From assembly GCA_050084515.1 (NCBI GenBank), contig CM114274.1, forward strand, positions 22,754,001-22,818,000: a stretch of DNA of 64,000 nt, written 5' to 3'. Source of the stretch: Blasia pusilla. Lineage: Eukaryota; Marchantiophyta; Marchantiopsida; Blasiales. Under the pieces are notes generated by a model. That model saw only the letters and a program-made list of their open reading frames with translations. It was not told where the DNA came from and did no database searches. Below are positions 33,193-45,100 of the stretch, piece by piece (the stretch's first letter is position 1; every line of letters starts with the position of its first letter). The position numbers and the translations under genes are program-made.

Positions 33193-33944
33193 TGTATTGC
33201 TGGATAACCGTGGAGAAGTCTTCCAAATGGTGAGTCCAGGAGGTAGAGGTTTTAGTCGCAATGCATCTTGTTGGATTTAGGAGCACAATCCCTAATGTTG
33301 GGGAAAACGGCATTCAGAGGATTGGGCTTGACGAGAGCCGATGTGGAGCGTTGTCCATTCCGGATACAAACATCCTTGGGTGCAGCGAATACCACACAAT
33401 ATATCACTTGACAGGTCGTGAAGATTCGCTTGGGACTTCCTACATATGAGTCCATGGTGCGAGCCAAGGCGATAGTGACCGATGCAGAGTCCTACGAAGT
33501 CTAGGTTGGTGGAGCAGTATTGTACTCGATGGGGTTTTCCCTGGATTACTATGACGAGTCAACGTCCTACAAACTAGGATGGCAGTCAGGTGATGGGCTC
33601 CTTAGCTCATTACCCGTTCGATTCATTGGTGGAGTGATCGAGCGACGGCCAAGAGAGATGGCGACCTTAGCAGCATTTAGCAGTGCCATCACTTGGCCTA
33701 GTGATTTGATTGAGGGACATGTCCACGCAGAGGACACTCCTGTTCTTGACATTTCTATGGAGAGGAGTGTCATGGTAGCCGCATCATTTTGTGGAGGAGA
33801 GTTGCCGCTTTGGGGCTCGACTGAGGAGCTTTGACGCTTAGCCTCTAAGCATATGCAGACCGTGTGGAGCAACACATTTGCACCAGAGTGTGACGGGTCA
33901 GAAGAACCCGAGGTGGCATGATTGCTACTATGAACCCTTTGGAC
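33193..33944 (+). pseudogene. gypsy copy 2 protease and spacer, ends before the methyltransferase
   Basis: The protease segment reads LLDLGAQSLMLGKTAFRGLGL (the active-site Ser of DSG is Leu here) and continues with CPFRIQTSLGAANT. The spacer follows (VGGAVLYSMGFSLDYYDEST, LGWQSGDGL), parallel to the copy 1 frame starting at 23271. The match stops at NPLDM (33943). In copy 1, motif I of the methyltransferase follows within about 20 codons. No methyltransferase, RT or integrase of this copy follows directly. Three in-frame stops and frame changes are present. Confidence 0.8.
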
Positions 33945-34271
33945 ATGTAGTGCCCACGTTTTTGAAATTTTGACAGAAAGATCAAGTTTTGTACAGAAGT
34001 CTTCCTTGAGCAAGGACTAAAGACTCAATACCAGAAGTAAGGAGCCTTACTTTACCAAAATTGTGTGAAGAGTAACTAACAAAACTTTGATGGGAGGACA
34101 ATAAATGTTAGAAGATTAAGGACTGTCTTGGAAGAGTGAGAATTGTGTAAAGGAGGGAAAAGAAGTTAGAAGAAGAAGCGCGGGTGCTTCGTAAGAAAAG
34201 ACCGCAGTAAGAGCAGTGTAAAAGACTGTCAACGAAGACTGAGAAAAAGCTTCTTTGTAAAGCAGACTGAA
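33945..34271. other. LTR-like fragment or unassigned DNA
   Basis: This begins TGTAGTGCCCACG exactly where gypsy copy 2 stops, so it may be the start of an LTR that inserted there. GCTTCG/GAAG-rich words (34180-34260) recall the solo LTR at 2773-4103, but I cannot align them. It is truncated on the right by the LINE at 34272. Confidence 0.35.
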
Positions 34272-36501
34272 GATGTCAATCTATTTTAGCTTCTCCCAAG
34301 TTTCGCTTAGATCCAGGTAAAACAAATCTTTATATGCTACATTTATAAGAACTCTTGACTCGCATTGTATGGAGCCAAGATGCACACACGAGAAGTTTGC
34401 AACTAACCGAATTGCTCAAAAACATTGCATCTAAGTTCTTTTCGCGGCACAAGGACAGAAGTGCTAGGAGGCTGCCTTGTAATGGGTTGTTTGAATCTGA
34501 ATGCAAGTAAGCAAGGGCAAGATCAGTAGATAAATCTTTGGATATCCAAAGTCGTCTTTTTATGACGATCCTTTACAAATACTTGGTGAAATCTAAGAAA
34601 CGAGCTTTCTTGTAGCGGAAGCAAGAGTCCTTGACAAGAGAGCTGCATGAGGATCCCAAATCATTTTGGAGATGGTTAGGGTCCTTCAACCAGATTGCTA
34701 CGGGAGATTGTTCTTATTCATAAATCAGGAAGGAAGGACTTGATCACAAACTATCATACTATCATGGTGGGTAGTGTTTTTGCCAAGCTGTTTGGGAAAC
34801 TGGTGGAGTCAAAGTTGAGCATATGGACAGAGTCTTTCCAAAAGAGAGCACGGGTCCAAGCTGGTTTTTGCCCAACATACAACACCATCGACCATATCTT
34901 GGCCTTGCGTGTTTTATGGGAGAAATCTAAGGGCAATGGAAAAGCTTTGTTTTGCGGCTTCATCGATTTCAAAAAATCTTTTGATACTATATCTCGTAAG
35001 CTCTTATGGGAAAGGCTGCAAGCCATTGGAGTACCACCAAATCTCCTACAGCCGTGGCCACGTTATACCATTCCGTTTGGGCCAAGATCAAAGGTTCACA
35101 AACTCAAGAGATCTTGAGTACAATCGGAGTCATTCAAGGTTGCCCTCTCTCCCCTACTCTATTTGGAGTTTTCATAGATGATATCGAAAAGTGGTTGGAG
35201 GAATGTGATAGTGAAGGTCTCAAGCTGGGAGACTTTGTCATCATCAAAGCTCTATTGTATGCAGATGATATCATATTACTAACACGTGATGGCATTAGTT
35301 AAAAAAAACACCTCGACACTTTGGCAAGGTTTTGTACCCAAAATCAGATGGTGGTTAAAATGGAGAAGTCTAAAGTCATTATAGTAGGTACTAGATCCAA
35401 GTTCTCGTTCTTTTACAAAGGTCTACAAGTAGAACAAGTGAAGAGTTACAAATATCTAGGCATTGATTTCTCTCATGACAATAGTTGGGTATTTTACGTG
35501 CAAAAGAGAGTAGAAGCTAGTTACAAAGCTCTATATTCATTTTTTCAATCCATGTAGAAGAGTTCATCTTGTGTCTTGGGGTCTTAGGAAGTTCTTATTT
35601 AGGAGCTTAGTGTTGCCAATGGTCTTACATGGGACCCAAGTTTGGGGCCCTAGTTGTAAGAAGACAGGTTGGAAGCGCGTTGAGAGGGTGCAAAAGATAT
35701 TTCTACAAGAAGAATTGGGTGTAAGAAACCAAACTCCGTATGCTATTCTTGTTGCGGAAATAGATTGTCTTCCTCTAGAGGCTGAAGCTCTTTATTTCAC
35801 CATCACTTATATCGCAAGGGTGAGATCTCTTGATGTTTCTCGCCTCCCTCATCAAGCTTTACGAGCCACACATTCTATAGGATGGATGGCGGATGTGGTG
35901 ACTTGGGCTTCAAAGTGGAATGTGGTGGAATGCGATTGGGACTTGAAACTCCGCGAGCATCTACAGAAGCAATTTCTCAATATTATTTGGAGCAGCCGGG
36001 GCACCAAAATGAAGTTTTATCAACTTCATGTTAATCCTATGCTTGTATATTGTGAACAAGGATACCTACTTGTGGGGATCTCCACGTTCTTACGTCATAT
36101 TATCGCACGACATAGAACTGGGTCTCATAGGCTAGGAATTGAGGAAGGATGATGACTTAATATTGATAGAAGTGAACGAATTTGTTAGTTATATGATGGA
36201 GAGAGTATTGAGGATGGGAGCATGTGTTTTTTACATGTCCAAGGTATGAAGAGATTATACTAGCTCATAAAATAGATGTGGAGAATTTCTATTCTTTACT
36301 AAAGCTACTGCCTTATGATTTAGGTTGTTATATTAGGGACGTCATTACTCATCGCTCAAGTGCTCTAGGTTGTGGCTAGGAGAAGGTCTTTAGGATCTTT
36401 TTCTGGGTGAGTGAATGAATGACTTGTAATGTGTTTTTCAACCTTTTGATCCTTTGGGTCCCACGGGCTTGATCTATTTACCATTTTCCATTTACCAGCA
36501 T
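34272..36501 (+). mobile_element. 5'-truncated LINE copy (ORF2 to tail)
   Basis: This starts within the end of the endonuclease (TTTTAGCTTCTCCCAAG), has a small deletion near 34680, then RT with KSGRKDL, FCGFIDFKKSFD, QGCPLSPTLFGVF, and the active site YADDIILLTRDG near 35257. The C-terminal domain follows (35571-36152), then a degraded zinc motif, the 3' block and the TTTACCA-type tail ending 36501. Breaks: a TAA in place of the Leu codon after DGIS (35300), a frameshift near 35560, and more at 36150. Together with the minus copy at 36630 it forms a tail-to-tail inverted pair. Confidence 0.92.
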
Positions 36502-36629
36502 GTCAGACGGCATTTGAGGAGTTGAAGCTCTCAGAGATAACTCCTCCTATGCTGCGTCCTCCAGACTAGACGAAGACATTCCAGGTGTATGTAGACACCT
36601 CTTTGTTTGCAATTGGTGTAGTACTAAGT
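36502..36629 (+). pseudogene. gypsy RNase H scrap between two LINEs
   Basis: The frame from 36503 reads TAFEELKLSEITPPMLRPPD, a TAG, then FQVYVDTSLFAIGVVLSK. This is the start of gypsy RNase H ('AFEELK..L..AP.L..PD..K.F..YVDAS..AIG.VL'). It is the sequence damaged in gypsy copy 1. It may be a leftover of gypsy copy 2, separated from it by the LINE insertion, but the RT between is missing. Confidence 0.8.
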
Positions 36630-38655
36630 AAATGGCAAATGATAAATATATCAAGCCCGTGGGACCTAAAGGGTCAAAAGGCTAAAAAACACATTACAGG
36701 TCATTCATTCACTGACCCGGAAAAAGATCCTAAAGACCTTCTCCTAGATATTCCCTAGAGCACTTGAGCGATGAATAATGACATCCCTAATATAACAACC
36801 TAAATCATAAGGCACTAGCTTTAGTAAAGAGTAGAAATTCTCCACATCTATTTTATGGGCTAGTCTAATTTCTTCATACCTTGGACATGTAACAAACACA
36901 TGCTCCCATCCTCAGTACTCTCTCCGTCATATAACTAACAGATTCGTTCACTTCTATCAATATTAAGCCATCGTCCTTCCTCAATTCCTAGCCTATGAGA
37001 CCTAGTTCCATGTCCTGCGATAATATGATGTAAGAACGTGGAGATCCCCGCAAGTAGGTATCCTTGTTCACAATATACAAGCATAGGATTAACATCAAGT
37101 TGATAATACTCCATTTTGGTATCCGCACTGCTCCAAATGATGTTGAGAAATTGCTTATGTAGAAGTTCACGGATTGCCATCGATTTGAAGTCCCAATCCC
37201 GTTCCGCCATATTCCACTTTGAAGACCAAGTCACTACATCCGCAATCCATCCTATGGAACATGTTGCTCGCAAAGCTTGCTGAGGGAGACGAGAAACATC
37301 AAGAGATCTCACCCTTGCAATATAAGTGATGGTCAAGTAAAGAGCTTCAACCTCTAGAGGAAAAAAACATATTTCCGCAAAAAGAATGACATAAACAGTT
37401 TGGTTTCTTACATCCACTTATTCTTGTAGAAAGATCTTTTGCAACCTCTCCACGCGCTCCCAACTTATCTTCTTACAACTAGGGCCCCAAACTGAGGTCC
37501 CATATAAGACCACTGGCAACACTAAGCTCCTAAATAAGAACTTCCTAAGACCCAAAGACAGAAGATGAGCTCTTCTACATCGATTTAAAAATAAATATAG
37601 AGCTTTGTAACCACCTTCTACTGTCTTTTGCACGCAAAATGCCCAACTATAATCATGAGAGAAATGAATGCCTAGATATTTGTAACTCTTCACTTGTTCT
37701 AATTGTAGACCTTTGTAAAAAAATGAGAAATTGGATCTAGTACCCACTATAATGACTTTAGATTTCTCCATATTAACCTCCATCTGATTCTGGGTACAAA
37801 AACTCATCAAAGTGTGGAGGTGTTTTTGTAAACTAATACCATCACGTGCTAGTAATATGATATCATCTGCATACAATAGAGGTTTGATGAGAAAGTCTCC
37901 AAGTTTGACACCTTCACTATCACATTCCTCCAACCAATTTTCGATATCAACTATGAAAACTCCAAAAAGTGTAGGGGAGAGAGGGCAACCTTGAACGACT
38001 CCGATAGTACTCAAGCTCTCTTGAGTTTGTGAATCTTTGATCTTGGCCCAAACGGAATGGTACAACGTGGCAGCGAGGACATTTGGTGGTACCTCAATGG
38101 CTTGCAATCTATCCCATAAGAGCTTACAAGATATGGTATCAAAAGCTTTTTTGAAATTGATGAAACCGCAAAACAAAGCTTTCCCATTACCCTTAGATTT
38201 CTCCCATAAAATACGTAAGACCAAGATATGGTCAATGGTATTGTATGTTGGGCGAAAACCAGCTTGGACCCGTGCTGTCTTTTGGAAAGACTCTGTCCAT
38301 GCGCTCAACTTTGACTCCACCAATTTTCCAAAGAGCTTGGCAAAGACACTACTCATCATGATAGTGCGATAGTTTCTCACCAAATCCTTCCTTCCTTATT
38401 TGTGAATAGGAACAATCTTCCGTAGCGACCAAGTAGAAGGAAAACCATAGATAGAAGCATTATCCAACACTTTGGTGAGGATCGGTCCGATAGAATCTCC
38501 TCCCCACTTGGGAAGTTCAACACAAAGACCATCCAATCCTCGTATTTTTCATTTTCTAATCTTCTAAGTTGAGTCATCACCTTTGCTTTAGAGAATAAGC
38601 CTGGTATGCCTCCACAACGTGACATTGATGTAGTAGCATTGACAAAGAAGTAGAG
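36630..38655 (-). mobile_element. LINE copy, RT to tail
   Basis: Minus strand: RT fingers from ATTSMSRCGG (38620), a long open RT frame of 321 codons (38383-37418) with ESKLSAWTESFQKTARVQAG, QGCPLSPTLFGVF and active site YADDIILLARDG. Then come the C-terminal domain (37417-36935, DVRNQT.. to NIDRSERIC), the 3' block and the GATAAAT/GGCAAAT-type tail at 36630. Mutations are few. A frameshift near 37418 separates RT from the C-terminal part. Confidence 0.92.
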
Positions 38656-39542
38656 CTTTCCAAAGACAACCTCTTTCCGCAAGATTAATAGCATAAGGAG
38701 TTTGGTTTCTTACACCCAATGCTTCTTGTAGAAAGATCTTTTGCACCCTCTCCACGCGCTCCCAACCTATCTTCTTACAACTAGGGCCCCAAACTGAGGT
38801 CCCATATAAGACTACCGGCAACACTAAGCTCCTAAATAAGAACTTCCTAAGACCCAAAGACAGAAGATGAGCTCTTCTACATCAATTTAAAAATAAATAT
38901 AGAGCTTTGTAACCACCTTCTATTCTCTTTTGCACGCAAAATGCCCAACTATAATCATGAGAGAAATGAATGCCTAGATATTTGTAACTCTTCACTTGTT
39001 CTAATTGTAGACCTTTGTAAAAGAATGAGAAATTGGATCTAGTACCCACTATAATGACTTTAGATTTCTCCATATTAACCTCCATCTGATTCTGGGTACA
39101 AAACCTTGCCAAAGTGTCGAGGTGTTTTTGTAAATTAATGCCATCACGTGCTAGAAGTATGATATCATCTGCATACAATAGAAGTTTGATGAGAAAGTCC
39201 CAAGCTTGACACCTTCACTATCACATTTCTCCAACCAATTTTCGATATCAACTATGAAAACTCCAAATAGAGTAGGGAAGAGAGGGTAACCTTAAATGAC
39301 TCCGATAGTACTCAAGATCTCTCGAGTTTGTGGATCTTTGATCTCGGCCCGAATGGAATGGTACACCGTAGGCATAGCTACTAGGAGATTTGGTGGTACT
39401 CCAATGGCTAGCTTGGAGCCTATCCCATAAGAGGTTACAAGATACGGTATCAAAAGCTTTCTTGAAATGGATGAAATTGCAAAACAAAGTCTTCCAATTG
39501 CCCTTAGATTTCTCCCATAAAACACGTAAGACCAAGATATGG
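38656..39542 (-). mobile_element. second LINE RT segment joined in tandem
   Basis: Minus strand: RT from HILVLRVLWEKSKGNWKTL (39540) through QGYPLFPTLFGVF and YADDIILLARDG (39175) to the thumb and NQTPYAINLAERG (38665). There it fuses to the RT fingers of the neighbouring copy at 36630-38655. It therefore lacks its own C-terminus and tail. A frameshift lies near 39180-39240. Confidence 0.88.
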
Positions 39543-39822
39543 TTGAAATTCTTCACATCTATTTTATGAGCTAGTCTAATCTCTTCGTATCTTGGACATG
39601 TAACAAACACATGCTCTTCATCCTCGATACTTTCTCCATCACATAACCTACAAATTTGTTCACTTCTATCAATAGTAAGCCATGGTCCTTCCCGAATTCC
39701 TAGCCTATGAGACCGAGTTCTATGTTGTATGATAATATGTTGTAAGAACGTGGAGATCCCCGCAAGTAGGTATCCTTGTTCATAATATCCAAGCAAAGGA
39801 TTAACATGAAGTTGATACATAG
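39543..39822 (-). mobile_element. LINE C-terminal segment fused in frame to an RT segment
   Basis: Minus strand: YQLHVNPLLGYYEQGYLLAG through ICRLCDGESIEDEEHVFVTC (the CX2CX9HX4C motif) to KIDVKNF. It continues without a stop into RT residues (NHILVLRVLWEK) of 38656-39542. A 197-codon chimeric frame (39841-39248) thus has the C-terminus before RT, the reverse of the normal order. Confidence 0.88.
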
Positions 39823-41257
39823 AGAAAAAGAGATTTATCAACCTAGCACTCTAAGAACTTGAGAGTGTTGATGTGGAATATACGAGGCCTTTCAACAACA
39901 AAGTATGTGAGTGCTCTACCAGTTTGGGATATGGCGGACATCACCAATATTGTAGAGACTTGGGAACATGAGAGCAATACTATTACGGAGATGCAAGGGT
40001 TTACTTTGGTGGGATCGACATGGAACCAAAGAAAGCAATCGGCAGGAAGGGGTTATGGTGGTACTGCCACTTTCATCAAGTCTCAATTTCTACCTCATAC
40101 ATCTAGAGGATCAAGATATCGGGGGCCAATATCATTGGCTACGTCTTGGTTTGGTTGGGGGATCTTATTGGTGGCTGGAAGTTTGTTATTTGGCAAACAC
40201 CACTGTCCATGCCTATCTACTCAATGCGCACTTGCAATCGGAGTCAACCATTTCATCGACTTATTGGGGATTTGCTCTCAAATATCAAAACAAAGGTGAA
40301 GTCTTTCTAGTTGGGGATTTCAATGCTCGCACACGTACTGCTCAATTTACCCAATTCAGTGATTCCTTGACTGCTCTTCTTCTCGAAGAACCAAACGATG
40401 GTTGGTGGTCTAGAATCTCTTCGAATCTTTCTACAAATCCTTTGTTAGAGCATTTTTTAACTTTTGGAGCCACTTGAAATTTGAAGGTTCTTAATCGAAC
40501 CTCTCACATTCCCAACTCTTGCTCCAACACATGTTTCTCCTCTATCGGTGCTAGCACCATCGTCTATCTTCTCTCCTTGCCCACTAATAGCTCTCATATC
40601 TCTACATTTGACATTTTAGACCCTCAGCCTAAATCCGATCATGCCTCTCTTTTGTTTACTCTTTCAGTGTCAAGGGCAATTCCCCTCTCTACATGTCAAT
40701 ATGTTTGAGCTCCTCCAAATTTGCGCTTAGATCCTCGTAAAAAATATCTCTACAGACTAGATTTACAAGAACTCTTGACTCATATTATTTGAAGCTGTGA
40801 TCCAAAGACGGCAAGTTTGCAACTAACCGAATTACTCAAGAACACTACATCCAAGTTCTTTTCTCCGCACAGGGATAGAAGTGCTAGGAGGTTGCCTTAT
40901 AATGGGTGGTTTGAATCTGAATGCAAGCAAGCAAGGTTAAGATCAATGGACAAATCTTTGGATATCCAAAGTCGGCTTATCGTGATGCACCTTTACAAAC
41001 ACTTGGTGAAATCCAAGAAACGAGCTTTCTTACAACAGAAGCAAGAGTCCTTAACAAGGGAACTCCATGATGACCCCAAATCATTCTGAAGAAGGTTAGT
41101 AGTACGGTCTTAAAAACCTATTCTTGATTCAAAGTATTTGATATCTTTTTCTAAAAAGATCTACTTCTTTCCCCATGCTACATCTATGCTGCGTTGTGGA
41201 GGCATACCAAGCTTATTCTCTGAAGTAGAGGTGATGACTCAACTAAGAAGATTAGAG
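39823..41257 (+). mobile_element. LINE fragment: endonuclease to RT start
   Basis: Plus strand, starting at the ORF1-ORF2 junction (CATAGAGAAAAAGAGATTTATC). Endonuclease pieces: MRVLMWNIRGLSTTKYV, NIVETWEHESN, GDFNARTRTAQFTQFSD and a final SDHASLLFTLSV (catalytic Asp-His pair). The linker follows (KSKKRAFLQQKQESLTREL), then the first RT-side residues, LRRLE at 41256. There it is cut by the 5' end of the next LINE. Frameshifts and stops interrupt it. Confidence 0.88.
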
Positions 41258-41640
41258 GCGCCCTAGCCTTGAAAATTGCAAGCACAACCAAGTTACACAT
41301 CTGAAGTTGTGAGAGATTTGAGTTTCTGCTCTTCTAGATGTCAGGATTTCAAGATTTCAGATCTAAATCTTACGGAGGCCATATATTTGAGATGGAAAAT
41401 CATATAAGGCTGAAATTTCACAAAAACGTGGACTTTTAAGAGGCACCTTAGTCCTGAAAATTACAGGCACAATCAAGTTGCACAGACAAAGTTGTGAGAG
41501 ATTTGATTTTTTGCTCTTCTAGATTTAAGGATTTCAGATCTGAATCTTACGGAGGCCTTATCTTTGAGATGGAATGTTGTGTGAAGCTCAAATTTTAAGG
41601 AAACTTGGAGTGTCAAGAGGCGCCCTAGTCTTGCAAATTT
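41258..41640 (+). promoter_or_regulatory. LINE 5' UTR monomers, about 2 copies
   Basis: Tandem units starting GAGGCGCCCTAGCCTTGAAAATTGCA at 41258, 41438 (GAGGCACCTTAGTCC..) and 41616, a period of about 178-180 bp. Each carries AAGTTGTGAGAGATTTGA.TTT, GCTCTTCTAGAT and GATCTGAATCTTACGGAGGCC. They precede ORF1. By analogy with L1 monomers they may carry an internal promoter; this is inference from position and tandem form only. Confidence 0.7.
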
Positions 41641-42165
41641 CCAATACAAACAACTTCAAATTCGAGAGTTAAAGGCAACGCAAGAGGTTTTGAAGAAAGT
41701 GTTGAAAGATAGCTCTAGTGTGATGCTGGATCTTTCCAAATCTGTTGCGGATGTTCAAGAGAAGGCATCATCATTAGCGACTACTCCCAAAAACCAAATT
41801 ACCTGTAGAAGAATGTAAGAATCTTAGGTTTTCCGGAAACAAAGAGCGTACAGGTGAAGAGTGTTGTCACGAAGTTCTTGGTTGATACACTTCATGTTCA
41901 CAACCCGGACTTGGCTCAAGCTTTCCATATTGGGAAAACGGAAACACAACCTCGTGCCATTCTAGTTAAGTTTGTTGATCAAACTCAACGTGATACTGCC
42001 ATGGCTAACAAGGCCATTCTCAAAGGACGGAGGATATGGTTGGATCCTGATCTCACACCTCTACAAGTCGAAGCTAGGAGAAAGGAGCTTGCAAAGGTCA
42101 AAGAGGCTCGAGAAGCACGTTTTATTGCTTATCTACACGATGGTCGAGTAATTGTTACCTAGAGA
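41641..42165 (+). pseudogene. LINE ORF1 of the near-full-length plus copy
   Basis: The N-terminus is missing; the reading starts at QLQIRELKATQEVLKKVLKD (coiled coil). A deletion near 41800 removes the region before KNVRI. From 41854 the frame is open: SVVTKFLVDTLHVHNPDLAQ, RAILVKFVDQTQRDTAMANK, then a basic/acidic C-terminus ending in TAG at 42160. The order coiled coil, RRM-like, C-terminal domain resembles L1 ORF1p, an RNA chaperone needed for retrotransposition. Confidence 0.8.
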
Positions 42166-42179
42166 AAAAAAGAGTTATC

Positions 42180-45100
42180 AACCTAGCAATCCAAGAAGCT
42201 GAGAGTATTGATGTGGAATATATAAGGCCTTTCAACAACAAAGTATGTGAGTGCTCTACCAATTTGGGAGATGGCGGACATCATCAATATTGTGGAGACT
42301 TGGGAACATGAGAGCAATACTATTGCAGAGATGCAAGGGTTTACTTTGGTGGGATCAACATGGAACCACAGAAGGCAATGGGCGGGAAGGGTTATGGCGG
42401 CATTGCTACTTTCATCAAGTCTCAATTTCTACCTCTCATACATCTAGAAGATCAAGATATCGGGGGCCAATATCATTGGCTACGTCTTGGTTTGGTTGGG
42501 GGATCTTATTGTTATTTGGCAGTTTGTTATTTTGCACCACTCTCCATGCCTATCTTCTCAACACGCACTCACAATCAAAGTCAACCCTTCCATCGACTTA
42601 TTGGGATGTTCTCAAATATCAAAGCAAAGGTGAAATCTTTCTAGTTGGGGATTTCAATGCTCCCACACGTACTGCTCAATTTACCCAATTCAGTGATTCC
42701 TTGACTTCTCCTCTTCTTGAAGAACATGAGGATGGTTTGTGGTCTAGAATCTCTTCATATCTTTCAAAAAATCCTTTGACAAAGCATTTTTTAATCTTCG
42801 GAGTCACTTATAATTTGAAAGTTCTTAATGGAACCTCTTATTTTCCCAACTCTCACTCCAATACATATTTCTCTTCTACCGGCGCTAGCACCATCGATTA
42901 TCTTCTGTCCTCGTCCGCTAATAGCTCTCTTATCTCTACATTTGATATTCTAGAATTTCAGCCCGAATCAAATCACACACCTCTTTTGTTTACTCTCTCA
43001 CTATCAAAGGCAATTCCTCTCTCGACATGTCAATCTGTTTTAGCTTCTCCCAAGTTTCACTTAGATCTTGGTAAAAAAGATCTTTCTATGCTACATTTAT
43101 AAGAACTCTTGACTCGCATTGTATGGAGCCCAGATCCACACACGGCAAGATTGCAACTGACCGAATTTCTCAAAAATACTGCATCTAAGTTCTTTTCGAG
43201 GCACATGGATAGAAGTGCTAAGAGGCTGCCTTGTAATGGGTGGTTTGACTCTTAATGCAAGCAAGCAAGGGCAAGATTAGTAGATAAATCTTTGGATATC
43301 CAAAGTCGGCTTATTATGACGAGCCTTTACAAATACTTGGTGAAATCTAAGAAACGAGCTTTCTTGGGGCGGAAGCAAGAGTCCTTGACAAGAGAGCTGC
43401 ATGAGGACCCAAATCATTTTGGAGACGGTTAGTAGTGTGGTCTTCAAAACCTACTCTTGATCCCATGTCTTTGATATCTTTTTCCGAAAAGCTCTATTTC
43501 TTCCCCGACGCTACATCTATGCCACGTTGTGAAGGAATACCTGGCTTATTCTCTGAAGCCGAGGTGATGACTCAACTAAGAAGATTAGCGAATGGTAAAT
43601 GTGAGGATTTGGATGGTCTTTCTATTGAACTTTTCAAGTCGGTCGGTCGGAGATTGTATTCGACCGATTCTCACCAAAGTATTGGGTGATGCTGCTATCT
43701 ATGGTTTTCCTTCAATCTTGTTGCTACAGGAGATTGTTCCTATTCACAAATCAGGAAGGAAGGACTTGGTGACAAAATATCGCACTATCATGGTGGGTAG
43801 TATTTTTTTCAAGTTGTTTGGGAAATTGGTGGAGTCAAAGTTGAGCACATGGACAAAGTCTTTCCAAAAGAGAGCACGGGTCCAAGCTAGCTTTCTCCGA
43901 ACATACAACACCATCGACCATATCTTGGCTTTGCGTGTTTTTTGGGAGAAATCTAAGAGCAATGGAAAAGCTTTGTTTTGCGGCTTCATCAATTTCAAGC
44001 AAGCTTTTGATCCTCTACCTCGTAAACTCTTATGGGAAAGGCTGCAAGCCATTGGAGTACCACCAAATCTCCTAGCAGTCATGGCCATGTTATACCATTC
44101 CGTCCGGGCCAAGATCAAAGGTTCACAAACTCAAGAGATCTTGAGTACAATCGGAGTAATTCAAGGTTGTCCTCTCTCCCCTACTCTCTTTGGAGTTTTC
44201 ATAGATGATATCAAAAGGTGGTTGGAAGAATGTGATAGTGAAGGTGTCAAGCTTGGGGACTTTGTCATCAAAGCTCTATTCTATGCACATGATATCATAT
44301 TACTAGCACGTTATGGCATTAGTTTACAAAAATACCTCGACACTTTGGCAAAGTTTTGTATCCTGAATGAGATGGAGGTTAATATGGAGAAGTCTAAAGT
44401 CATTATAGTGGGTACTAGATCCAAATTCTTGTTCTTTTACAAAGGTCTACAATTAGAACAAGTGAAGAGTTACAAATATCTAGGCATCGATTTCTCTAAT
44501 GACTATAGTTGGGCACTTTGCGTGCAAAAGAGAGTAGAAGGTGATTACAAAGCTCTATATTCATTTTTAAACCGGTGTAGAAGATCTCGTCTTGTGTCTT
44601 GGGGTCTTAGGAAATTCTTATTTAGGAGCTTAGTGTTGCCGGTGGTCTTATATGAGACCCAAGTTTGGGGTGGGGGCCTAGTTGTAAGAAGACAGGTTGG
44701 GAGCGCGTGGAGAGGGTGCAAAAGATCTTTCTACAAGAAGAATTGGATGTAAGAAACCAAACTCCGTATGCTATTCTTCTTGCGGAAACAAGTTGTCTTC
44801 CTCTAAAGGCTGAAGCTCTTTACTTCACCATCACTTACATCGCAAGGGTGAGATCTCTTGATGTTTCTTGCCTCCCTCATCAAGCTTTGCGAGCCACACG
44901 TTCCATAGGGTGGTTGGCGGATGTGGTGACTCGGTCTTCAAAGTGGAATATCGCGGAACGCGATTGGGACTTGAAACCGATGGCACTCCGCGAGCATCTA
45001 CAGAAGCAATTTCTCAACGTTATTTGGAGCAGCCCGGGCACCAAAATTGGAGTTTTATCAACTTCATGTTAATCCTATGCTTGTATATTGTGAGCAAAGA

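Noticed and set aside
36502-36629. Independent small gene between two LINEs
   Set aside because: The translation matches the start of gypsy RNase H and contains a stop; it is a transposon scrap.
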